Shown: positions 1 to 12,000 of the stretch, one piece after another
How the letters are laid out: each line of letters begins with the position of its first letter
How positions within the stretch are numbered: position 1 is the stretch's first letter
Assembly (NCBI RefSeq): GCF_009727055.1
Contig: NC_052350.1
Location: 28,934,000 to 28,997,999, forward strand
Source of the DNA: Benincasa hispida
Lineage: Eukaryota > Streptophyta > Magnoliopsida > Cucurbitales > Cucurbitaceae
Direction of reading: 5' to 3'
DNA length: 64,000 nt
Notes under the pieces: generated by a model
What the model saw: only the letters and a program-made list of their open reading frames with translations
Database searches by the model: none
Told to the model about the DNA's origin: nothing
Translations under genes and position numbers: made by a program

Positions 1-65
1 AGACTTGCATTGTTTTATTATGTTCCGCTTAATCATACACTGAATTGGTTACATATGAAATGCAG

Positions 66-3000
66 ACATTGAATACGGGATCCCTTTTCTATGCCACTTT
101 AAATGCCATTGCATATTTCTACATGGTAAGACTTGTATTCTGGTTCTTTTGGTACCTTTATTTGTGCATCATCATTTTATAATTGTATTCTTATTTAACC
201 TCTTTGATTCCCACGTGTTTCATGTTTGTCTTTTCTGCTTCTATTTATTTATATATTTCTTCACGTTTCTCTCTCTTTAGGTTTGCTCTTGGGGAGGCTA
301 CACATTTATTATTAATCTTATTCCGATGCATGCACTTTTGTGCATTGTAACTGGACGCTATTCTTCTCGATTGTACATTGCATATGCTCCTTTTGTAAGT
401 TTTGACTGGCTTAACTTGGAGTGTCTTTTCCTAATGAAAACTTTTATTTGAAGAGATTGAATAAATATCTTAAAAAGCAAAAGCATAATACCTTGTAAAA
501 ATTTAACCTTTGTGCGTGATTCATTAGCCCATCTTGAATTAATAAATTTCACGATGCAGGTTGTTTTGGGAACATTATTGGCTGCACTGGTGCCAGTGGT
601 TGGATTTAATGCCGTGATGACATCAGAGCATTTTGCATCATTTTTGGTTAGTATTATTGCTGGTACTTTGACTAACAATGTCTTTGGCAAATTTTCTTGT
701 TGGTGCTCAAATTTGATTTTCACACTGCCTTTAGCTTAGTTGTATGACTGCAGGATTCAATTGCCCTTTGCCCTTTTTTCTTTTGTTATTACTGATGGAC
801 ATTAATTTGTGTTACCTTTAAACAAGAAGATTCATGGCTATTTGTGTTGAAGTTTATTTGTTTATTTTTATTGTTGTTTGGTTTTATTTCCCTCCATTTT
901 TCTTAATATTTTATAAGTCTGTAATAATATCAGCAATAGTTTAGTCTCTTATATTTGTTTTGTTGATGACTTATTTCTTCTTTGTTCCTGGTTTTGTTTT
1001 CAGGTTTTCATCATTATCCATGTGGTGGCCCTTGTTTATTATATCAAAGGAATTCTCTCCCAAAAAATGTTTAAAGTAGCTGTCACTCTCGTAGTATCTA
1101 TTGGGCTGTAAGCTTCCCATAGCGACGACCCCCCTCCCCAACACACACACACACAAAAATAAGCTTCCAGTTTCAGGAGGATTATGTAATTGATCTCCAT
1201 TTTTTATTCTTCAGGGCAGTTTGCTGTGCAGTCATTGCGGTTCTTGTAGCTCTTGTTGCTTCCAGCCCAACCAAGGGGTGGAGTGGGCGTAGTTTGAGTC
1301 TTCTAGATCCGTAAGAAACCAGCTCACTGAATCATGTTGTTTTTATTTAGATTTATTAATGAATTTTCTGATAGTTGAATGGACCATATGTGATAGTGCT
1401 GTAGCTGGGATTTGATCCTTCATAAAAAAATTATGCAAATTCGTACTCTGATCTCATGGCTGCTATTCTTCTAACAAAATAGTTGTTTGCACGTAACTTC
1501 ATTTATTAGTATGGTCTTTGTCTATCCTTGAGTTATTGGGATGTAAAACATGAGTTGAGCACTTAGGTTTAACACTTCAACATTTCAACTCGTTCTTTTT
1601 ATTTTCTCCCCTTCCTTTTTGGAAGTAACTTTTAACATTTTAAGGAATAATTAATTATCTATGATATCATTGGCATGAGGAAGTTTTCCTTACAAAGACA
1701 AGTTAGATCCTGGTACATGACATCTTAATTCTCGTAGAATGTCCAAGAGAATGCTCTCTCCCTCCCCATCGATCATGGACCCTTACCCCTTTCTTCTAAA
1801 TTGGACCAAATCTCCCTTTCTACTGAACCGGACCCATCCCCAATTATTACATAGAGCTCACCAACCCACACCAAACCAAGCCCAACCTCTAACAATTTGG
1901 GCCTCTCCACCCTATTGACCCAACCTGATTCTTCACAAAGGCCGTTAACTCACATTGAACCAACCTCTAATCCATTGTAGCCCAATGACCCAACAACCCA
2001 AACATCTCCCAGATCCAACCCCATTTTCTCCAAAATTGTTTGGGAGTATGGATGTGTCTTTTCTAGAAAATCAACCCCATTTTCTCCAAAATTCTCTTTA
2101 GGGGGAGAAATCAAATTTGGAAGAAAATTTTTGGGATGTTTGTATTCCTTTTTCTAGTCCTAATTGTTCAGATGTTACTAGTTCTATGATGCCAAGTGTA
2201 GAAACTTCCCAATTAGGGGGAGAAATACTACAAAATGATCATATTGATCAAGTGCCCGAGTTTAAGTTTTATACTAGAATAAAATTCAATCAAGGGAACC
2301 AAGACAAGATAGTTGGTTCTTCACAAGACCAATCTGAGACCCCAACGACTGAAACTGGTAATTCTTCTTCTATTGCTACTCCTTCAACTACTCAAAGTAC
2401 TTTTCCAGTAGTGTCTGATCTTGATGTTCTCATTGCCTTTAGAAAAGGTATTCGAAGTTGTACCAAATATCCTATTGCAAGCTTTATGTCATATAAAAAA
2501 TTATCAAATAGTCATAGATCTTTCACATTTAGGATTGATGACTTGTTTGTCCCAAAGAATATACATGAAGCTTTAGATGATCCAAATTGGAAATTAGCAA
2601 TCATGGAGGAGATGAATGCTCTAAAACAAAATGGAACTTGGAAAATAGTAGAATTACCTAAGAATAAGAAACTAGTGGGGTGTAAATGGGTGTTTACCAT
2701 AAAGTGTCATGCTGATGGTAGTGTTGAAAGATACAAGGCCAGACTGGTAGCTAAAGGATTCACTCAGACATATGGAATTGATTATCAGGAAACATTTGCC
2801 CTTGTTGTAAAAATTAACTTTATTAGAATCTTTTTGTCTCTTGCAGTTAATTTAGATTGGCTACTTTACCAACTTGATATGTGAAAAATGCTTTTTTGAA
2901 TGGTGATCTTAAGGAAGAGGTCTTTATGAGCTAACCATCAGGTTTTGAGAAGGAGCTTTGCTGTAGTAAAATTTGCAAATTAAAAAAAAATCTCTATGGT

Positions 3001-6000
3001 CTTAAATAGTCCCCAAGAGCTTGGTTTGAGCGTTTTGGAAAAGTTATGTCCCAAAGTCAAGCAGATCATACATTATTTTATAAACACTCCAAGAATAATA
3101 AAATCTCAATTTTGATTGTATATAGATGATATTATTCTCACAGGTGATGATGAAGCAGGCTTAGCTGATCTCAAGAAAAAACTGGCTTATGAATTTCAAA
3201 TTAAGGACTTGGGAACGTTGAAATATTTCCTAGGAATGGAATTTGCAAGATCAAAGAAGGGGATCTTTGTTAACCAAAGAAAGTATCTCCTTGACTTACT
3301 TAAAGAGACAGGCTTGCTTGGTTGCAAGGTTGCAAAAACTCCTATTGAACCTAATATAAAGCTTTTAGCAGCAAAAGCAGAAGAAATAAAGGACAAGGAA
3401 TAATATCAGAGGCTTGTTGGTAGACTACTTTATCTGTCTCATACACGTCCCGATATTGCATTTTCTGTGAGGAGATTATTCTTTCCATATTTGTAAAAGG
3501 TCTTTCGCCTATATAAGAAGACCTAATCTGCACATATTTAATAAAAGAAGTGGAGATTAATATTTCTATTCCTCCAATTTCTACAAAAGTATAGTTGCAG
3601 ACTGAGTCATTGGTCTTGCACTTACCTAGGGCTCCCTTTATTTGGTAAGGCAAAATCGGTCTCCTTTTGGAGCCCTATAACTGAGAAGATTGAAAAAAGT
3701 CTTCTTTCTTGACAGCATAAATAGATTTCCAAGGGGGGATCCCTCAGCCTCGTCCAGCCCTCATTATCCAATCTCCCAACTTATTATTTGTCCCTATACA
3801 AGCTTCCCACCATGGTGGCCAACAATATAGAAAATTTATTTAGAGATTTTCTCTGGGAGGGTGCCTCAACAAATGGTGGATCCCACCTTGTTAGATGGGA
3901 TAAGATCATCAAGGCTCAGATTAAAGGTGGCCTCGGGTTACAAAGCATGGGTGATAAAAACCGTGCTCTCCTTGCCAAATGGGTTTGGAGATACTTTCAC
4001 GAGGATAGGGCCTTACAGAAGCAGGTTGTGGATGCAAAATATGGGGTGACTAATAATAAGTCGTGGCCCAATACTTCTTTCCCCAATTACATCAAAGGAC
4101 CATGGAGTGCCATCTTGGATCACATGAACCTCATAAAAGAAACTGTCATGATAAATGTTGGCAATGGGAAGAACAATTCTTTTTGGCACGTTAAATGGAT
4201 TAGACCTCTCCCCTTAACAAGAACTACCCCCCCGCTTATTCTCATTGTCAACCCATAAACATTCTTCTGTACACAATCTTTGGGATACCAGACATGGTTG
4301 GTCTCTAACTTTTTGGAGAAACCTCAAGGAGGAGGAGATTGAGAATTGGCTTGACCTTTTGAACGCCATCAATGGTGTCCACCTCACCAATACAAAGGAC
4401 ACATGGATCTGGCATCCCGACCCTTCGGGTTCCTTCACCACAAAATCTCTCTCCTGAACATTGGGAGATGATTTGGAAGTTTCTGATCGCCCCCTATATG
4501 AAGCCATCTGGAAGGATTTTTATCCAAAAGAAGTTAAATTTTTTCCTCTGGGAACTTGGCCACAGTGCCATCAACACATGTGATAGGATACAGAGACGAC
4601 CACCCCACATGGCCCTATCTCCCCGATGCTGCCTCATGTATAAGTCTGGATTTGAAACAGCTAGTCACCTATTCATCCATTGTCTCTATGCTGACAGATT
4701 TTGGAAAGAGATCTTTTCATCATTTGGATGGTAAACTGCCCTCCCCAGGGACATTGACAGTGCCTTATACTACACTCTCAATGGTCACCCCTTTACAAAA
4801 AACAAAAAACTCATCTGGATGCATCTTATCCGTGCTTTCTTGTAGATCACTTGGAAGGAGAGGAACTATTATCTTTTTGGAAGCTCTTTTGATACTTTTT
4901 TTGAACTCATCATCTTTCATGCCGTGAGTTGGTGTAAATGTTCATCTTCTTTTTAATCATACACCCTTTCTTCCCTTTTGACCAATTGGAGATCTCTTAT
5001 GTAACTCCTTTGGCATGGGCTTTGGCCTTTTCTGTAAATTTTATACATCAATGAAATTTGTTTCATTAAAAAAAAGAGGAAGTTTTTCCTTACAGCCTAC
5101 GTAAATGATGTAATATTTTATTTTCTATCTTTATTTCCTGAAACATTCAACATTTATTTTATTTTGCGCCAATCGAACAGAACTTATGCAAGCAAGTACA
5201 TACCAATAATTGCTAGTGTTAGTGAGCACCAACCACCTACTTGGCCTTCTTACTTCATGGACATCAACGTTTTGGCATTTCTGGTTCCAGCTGGTATTAT
5301 TGTACGTATTTTTGTTAGCGTACCTATTCTTTCAAATATGTTTCAATCATCAGAAATCTTACCTAGGTTAACCTTTGGTAGGCATGCTTTTCACCATTAT
5401 CTGATGCTAGCTCATTTGTTGTCCTCTACATTGCTACAGCAGTGTACTTCTCTGGAGTTATGGTGAGAACCATTTTCTGGCATCCAAATTAAAAATTTGA
5501 TCATACATGTACATCTACCTTTTAACATATTACTTTTGATGATACTACAGGTCCGTCTTATGCTTGTACTTGCTCCAGCAGCATGCATTATGTCTGGAAT
5601 TGCACTTTCTCAAGCCTTTGAAGTTTTTACTCGGTCTATTAAGTTTCAGATGCCTGGAGAAGCGCCAGATGCACAAGAAGTAAAATTTATTCCCATGATG
5701 TTGGTTATATCTATGTTTGTCCTTTTTTCTTCTTCTTAGAAGACCATTGAAATGGTACTAATACCGGTTCTTGGGTCGGACAATTAAGGTGGGAGATACC
5801 ATATCTGATGGTGTTGTAGCACAACATGATGCGGTGAAGCCTGAAAAAAGTGAAGATACAGTTAAAGAACGTCCTTCAAAAAAGAATAGAAAGAAGGAAA
5901 GGGAACCAGTTGAAAAGCCTTCCTTCAAGTCCCAAATTCGTAAAAGGCTGCTAGTTTTACCTTTTGCAACATCTATTATTGCTCTTTTCTTACTTGTTTT

Positions 6001-9000
6001 GCTGGGCGCCTTTTATGTGGTAAGTTGAACATATCTTTCTTTACCATTCTTATTCTAACGTTAATGATAGCAATGCCCATACCAAACACAATTAAAAAAT
6101 GAGAGCAGTGCTGATATGCTGGTTATCAAGTCTAAATTATGACCAATTGCTCGATTATATTGCTAGCTTTTTTTGATGGCTTAATTGAATTAATTCTATC
6201 TCCAAGAATTTTTAGGATACTCCCTAACAAGAACAAAATCTGGAATATATTGAAATATAAGTATGAAGAAGTACATGATAAACCCAAGTATAAGGCACTT
6301 AGAACCACCCTTTTGAGTGTCCTCACCCAAGCCCTAGATCACTCCACAGAATAACCTCCCCTTCATTCACTTACCCTCCCTCTATTTATATCTAGAAGTA
6401 ATAACTACCCCTTATACACCGTCTTCAAGGTGTGCTTACAAACATTATCACACAATTTGCCAACTCTTTTTTTTTGAAAAAACAAGAACAAGAACAATTT
6501 GTTAGGATACTTCCTAACTAGAACAAGAACAAGAACAAGATATGAATATATTGAAATATAACTATGAAGAAATGCAAGAGAAACCCACATATAAGGCACT
6601 TGGAACCTCCCTCTTGAGAGTCCTCACCCAAGCCCTAGATCACTCAAGGTTAACCTCCCCTTCATTCACTTACCCTCCCTCTATTTATATCTAGAAGTAA
6701 TAACTACCCTCATACAATAACTACCAGTAACTACCTATCTATCTAATTACCCTTATACCCCTTAACTAACACCATACTAAATACCTAACAAAATTTTATA
6801 AGATTTAATGGAACTTGAAAAGTAGATATAGGCTTCAACTTCATCGGTGGAAAATTAAATGTGAAATAGAAAATAGTGGTTTCTGAAAAAGGAAAATTGA
6901 TTGGTTTTTATTGGTTGGTGGTTGTTTATTGAGGATTTTTTTGGAAGTTTTGAAGTAGCCATTGTTTTTCCGTGCTTGGAAGGGGGCCTCCTTCACTGTT
7001 TAATTTCACAAGCTCTCTAAGCTTTCAGTTGAAGTTGTTAGAAAGCTAATCTTTGTTTGGTTGTATCTGCAGTTTGTATCTTTTTATTCCTTTTGGGAGT
7101 TTGTATCTTTTGAACCTTTATTCTTTTTCATTATATCAACGAAAAATTGTTTCTTTTTTCTTTTTCTAAAAAAAAAAATTGATTGTTGCTGCAACTTACG
7201 AGATTATTGCGTTTTTTTCCTGTGCTGCTGGTGGCTTCTAACTTGATTTCATCTAGGAAACTTATTGCTAGTTGTAACAAAATTATCGGGTTATCTATAG
7301 TTTTTTTTTTTTTTGAAAGGAAACCTAACTTTTCATCGATAAAATGAAAAGAGACTAATGCTCAAAAATACATAATTCTTCAAGTGAATATAGAAACTGA
7401 TAAAAAAGAAGAAGAAGAAGAAATACAAATGAGAGAAAGAGGAGAAGACATCAAAATACAACACACTTAAAATCTAACAAACCAACGCTAGAAAGGAAGC
7501 CAAAGCTAAAGAATACAAAAACTTTAAAGCCATAACCAATGGAGGACCAATGAGCAGACATGATAAGAAGTCCAATAAGACCAAAAGTGTGAGGATCAAA
7601 CCACAAAGCAAATCAACTTTAAAACTGTCGCTTCCAAGCTTGCAACTACTAGAAAAAAAACGCAACTTCTTAAGGGCCAAACAGTAAGGTAGTCGCATAG
7701 ACACAACAATTCCAAAAAAATAGTTCATGTCGGGTTAACTATAGTATTAACTCTTCCAGGAAGTTACAAATATTACAAGTATTTCATTGCCAAAAATTGT
7801 GGAGGTGCATATTATAACGTTCAAGCACTCGCGAATGTAGAAAAAAAACCTACCCTTTTGTTTTATTTTTTCCTGGTAGAAAAAAATTGTGGAGGTGCAT
7901 ATTTCTGTTTTTTTTTCCTCGAGTAAAACACACAGTTGTATTGTAGATACTTTTGTGGTAAAAGTGGATACAACGGCAGATATAATTTCATTTAGATAAG
8001 CACTATTAGTTAATAAAATAATCCTAACAATAAGGTTAAATTACAAATTTAGTCTTTGTACTATGAGGTTTGTATTTGTGGTACTTGGACATTCAAAATT
8101 ATGAACCCAGTTCTTTCTGGAGCCTTCAAAATTTTAAAATTCATGAATCTATCAGATACAAAATTGAAAGTTTAGAGTTCCGTTAGACATAATATGCAAA
8201 TTTATGCCTAATAGATAAATTAATTTTTAAAAATTTGAATTATCAAAGATCCGTTAGATACAAAATTGAAAGTTTAGGGACCTAGTAGACACTTTTAAAA
8301 GTTCAGGGACCAAATAGATACAAACCACAACATTTGGGGTCTAAACTTGTAATTTAGCCTTATAATAATAATATCACAGTTGAATGTGAGAAGATATATG
8401 ATGGTTTCAAATTTATGGGTTTACAGTTTACTTAAATATATGCGCAAAGGAACAACTATATTAGTCCAAGCTTCCTCTTTAATAGTACTTAAAATAGGCA
8501 ACATTTTTCTTGCTTTTTGCTCTCCTTGATCTTCATTTCTCCTACTATATTTATTTACTGACTTGGTTTTCTTGTTTATGGGTGTTGTAGGTTCATTGCG
8601 TCTGGGCAGCTGCAGAAGCTTATTCAGCTCCTTCTATTGTTTTAACTTCTCACTCCCGTGATGGTCTCCATGTTTTTGATGACTTTAGAGAAGCTTATGC
8701 ATGGTTAAGCCACAACACTGAGGCTGATGATAAAGTAAGTTTCTGCTTATTCTTGTGTTCCTTCATTGAAATGTTTAGTGTTCCCACGATCCTATGAAAT
8801 TTGAGGAAATTTGAGGATAAACTATCATAGGTAATATTTTTTCTTTGGTGTTGTTGCTTCTTGTAAACACGGTTCCAGGTTGCATCATGGTGGGACTATG
8901 GCTATCAAACTACTGCAATGGCTAATCGGACTGTCATTGTTGACAACAATACCTGGAACAATACCCATATTGCAACTGTTGGTACTGCAATGTCTTCTCC

Positions 9001-12000
9001 TGAAAAGGCAGCCTGGGAAATTTTCAACTCCTTGGATGTAAAATATGTGCTTGTTGTCTTTGGAGGTTAGCTTGTACTGTTGCCATCCCTATGAATGACT
9101 ACACTATGCTATTTCTTATTTTTCTGTTATCCACATTAATTATCTTATTTCTTCCAGTTGTAGGAATTTTCTTCAGTCAATTTAGTGAAGTTTTTCATTT
9201 GGATATAATCAACTACATTTGCATTTTTTTTCAATGAAAGTTGAAAAAATAACCTGAATGGCTATGAATTTGTTAAAAATACAAGTCAATAGATTAATGT
9301 ATTTAAATTTACTTTAATAGAATGGTAAACTAGGAAGTCTTTAAGCCATATTTTAAGAAACCGTGTCGTTCCAAGAATTGAAATGGAAAAGGTGGGTAGG
9401 AGATTAGTTAAATCATTATGTAAGTTTTTTCAGGACTGGTTGGGCTGAAGTGGAGTGGAATTAGGCAGATCCAGGGCTATGCTAATTCTAGGGGATGAAA
9501 ACAGGATTAAAATTAGTTGGAAGTGTTGAAAGGAGGTATATCTTTATATTAAAAAATGGTTCCAACTTCCAAGTGATGAAGAGCTGTTAGATTACTAATA
9601 TTGATGGGCCTATGGAATGTTGGGGAGCTAGTTCTAGTGGGTGTAACTAAAAAAGCCTACAAGGATATTGTCTAGGAGTTTGCTGTATTGGAAGAGACTT
9701 TAACGTCACTTGGTGGTGGTCATATGAAAAATTCTATAGAGGAAGGTTACCTCTTTTTCATTCTTATAGCTTTGCTACTCTTGTCCAATGAGATGGATGG
9801 GAGATGGTGTCTGAAGAGGGAGGGAGTTTGGTGGCTGGTTGAAGAAAAGATGTTGAAAAGGTAATCATTTTTTAGACATGGTTTATGGATTTGTTCCAAA
9901 CTGAATGATGCAGAAAAAAATGGATGATACCAAAAAAGAAGGCAGTATTTTTTAAGGATTCTTAGCCTATTAGTTTGGTAACCTTAGTGTATCACGTTCT
10001 ACTAAACTCGCTCTAGCTGGGAGATTAAAGCAGGTCTTTCCTTTAACAAAATCACCAAGACAGAATGCATTTATTTAATGGAGGAAAATCGTTAAATTTG
10101 ACCTTGTAATAGCCAGCCCTGTGGAAAAGAGAGAAGAGAGAAGTAAGCTCGTAGAGAGATTTGATAAAATGACTTCTTATCCCCACTTTTTATGCCTACT
10201 GGTTGGGTTGTTCTATGTAATTGATTGGACTATGTGGTGCCCGTATGAATGGAGTGAGGGGTTTCACTTTCCATGTTTCGACATTCACACATTTAAGGAC
10301 AATCACTTTGCACATTAGAAGCTCTTTCCTTATTGTATTTTCGGATGCCTTGTATGATAACCATAGGAAACTAAGATGTCTAGTATAGACGGTTGGGAAG
10401 AAAAAACTTGCTCTTGGAAAACTGTGACAATTAGAAATTAACGCTATGAGAATCTGGAAGATGTAAGATGTCTAGTATAGACGGTTGATGACTTTGCTCT
10501 TGGTAGTGGAGAGAGTATTTCTTTGAAAGATGGTTCTTTCCTTGTTCAAGTCCCTTATTCTAGGAAGCAACACCCGCCTTGTTGACATCAAAGACTTATG
10601 GAATGCTTTGTGGAAAATGGAAAGCCCGAAAAGAGTGAATGTCTTGATGTTTCCTTATTTGGGAGGTCTTAATGCTGCAAACGAAATTCAAAGAAAATGG
10701 CCACATATTGCACTAAACCTGAATTATTGCATTTTATGCAGATTGCAGTCCACTCATACAGTAGGAAGTGTTGTGAATTCTTGTTTTGAAAAGTTATATG
10801 TAAATTTATCATTCTTAAAATTGATCGTAGGAAAAATATATACTCTGCTGATTCATCTTAACAAATGAAAATGCAGGTCTTGTTGGGTACCCAAGTGATG
10901 ATATCAATAAGTTCTTGTGGATGGTTCGTATAGGAGGCGGTGTATTTCCTCATATCAAGGAACCGGATTACCTAGTAAATGTTCTTCTTTCACACTGAAA
11001 CTTGATGCTGTTTTGACTTGTTTGAGGACTAGTTCGTAAACAAAGGTTCTCTAACTACTAATTTGTTTTCTCCCTTTTCTTTCTTTGTAAAGAGAGATGG
11101 CCAATATCGTATTGATTCTCAGGCCACTCCAACAATGCTAAATTGTCTCATGTACAAACTCTCGTATTACAGGTTTGTAATTGTTTAGCGCAGCCCATGA
11201 TTTGTTAAATGGGCATTATTTCTTTCTTGGTTTCTGCAGTTGTTTTCTTTTTTACCGTTATAATTATTTTTTGGTCTGTTTGGCTGCAGGTTCGTGGAGA
11301 CAGATGGGAAAGGGTTTGATCGGGTGAGGCAGACAGAAATTGGGAAGAAATATTTTAAACTTTCGCATTTTGAAGAGGTAAGCGACAAAATCTTCCAAAG
11401 AGGAAAGAACAATCTTTTGATTTTAAGAGAAAATTTAACTTTACAATTTGATCTAAGAAATTCTTTCTGGGGGGGGAGGGGTTATATAAGATGGAGGAGC
11501 TGTGATTTTTTGTTGGTAGAGAGAAACTTGTTAGTTAAGAATATGGGATTTCATGAAAAGATAGAAGAAATGAACACATCCATCCTGTTGTCTTTTTTCC
11601 TATTGTCATTGTTGAAGAGGAAAAAGAAGTTTCCAACATATTGACTTGAGATAGTGGTGCTTGCATTAAAGTCATATAACCACCCTTTTCTTTCCTTCCT
11701 TGCTTTCTCTTTTTTGTTGTTTTTTTTAATTATAAAATTTGAAAGAAATAACAGAAACAGATTGTTTCATCCTTGTATGAATTACTTAAAAAGGGGTGAG
11801 GAAAACCTCAACCCACCAATGGAAGATTACACAAAACTCTACCACTTGGAATTTCGAACCTTAAGTAGAACGGTATTATTTCAAAACAGGGGGAGGACTT
11901 GCACCAAGAGCTAAGTAACGGAAATTAAATTATTGGAGAAGTGGCATTATCTATGTGCTTCATTTTGAAGATTCTCATGTTTTCTCCCTAACCATTTATC

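Larger units (their letters stand above)
1677..5094 (+). mobile_element. Chimeric Copia/LINE retroposon in STT3 intron
   Basis: The insert 1695-5075 is flanked by an 18/19-bp direct repeat (GAGGAAGTTTTCCTTACA at 1677-1694; the right copy at 5076-5094 has one extra T). It ends in a short A-run at 5068-5075 right before the right repeat, the layout of a LINE-type target-primed insertion. Inside, in order and all on the + strand: about 320 bp of C-rich unassigned sequence, a Copia pol fragment, and the 3' part of a LINE ORF2 with its 3' UTR. No Copia LTR bounds the Copia part. The insertion sits between STT3 exons 1215-1310 and 5181-5301 and makes that intron 3.87 kb. Confidence 0.75.

Noticed and set aside
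10121..10318. 65-codon + strand open frame in an STT3 intron
   Set aside because: It lies inside the decayed LINE region and has no similarity I can name.
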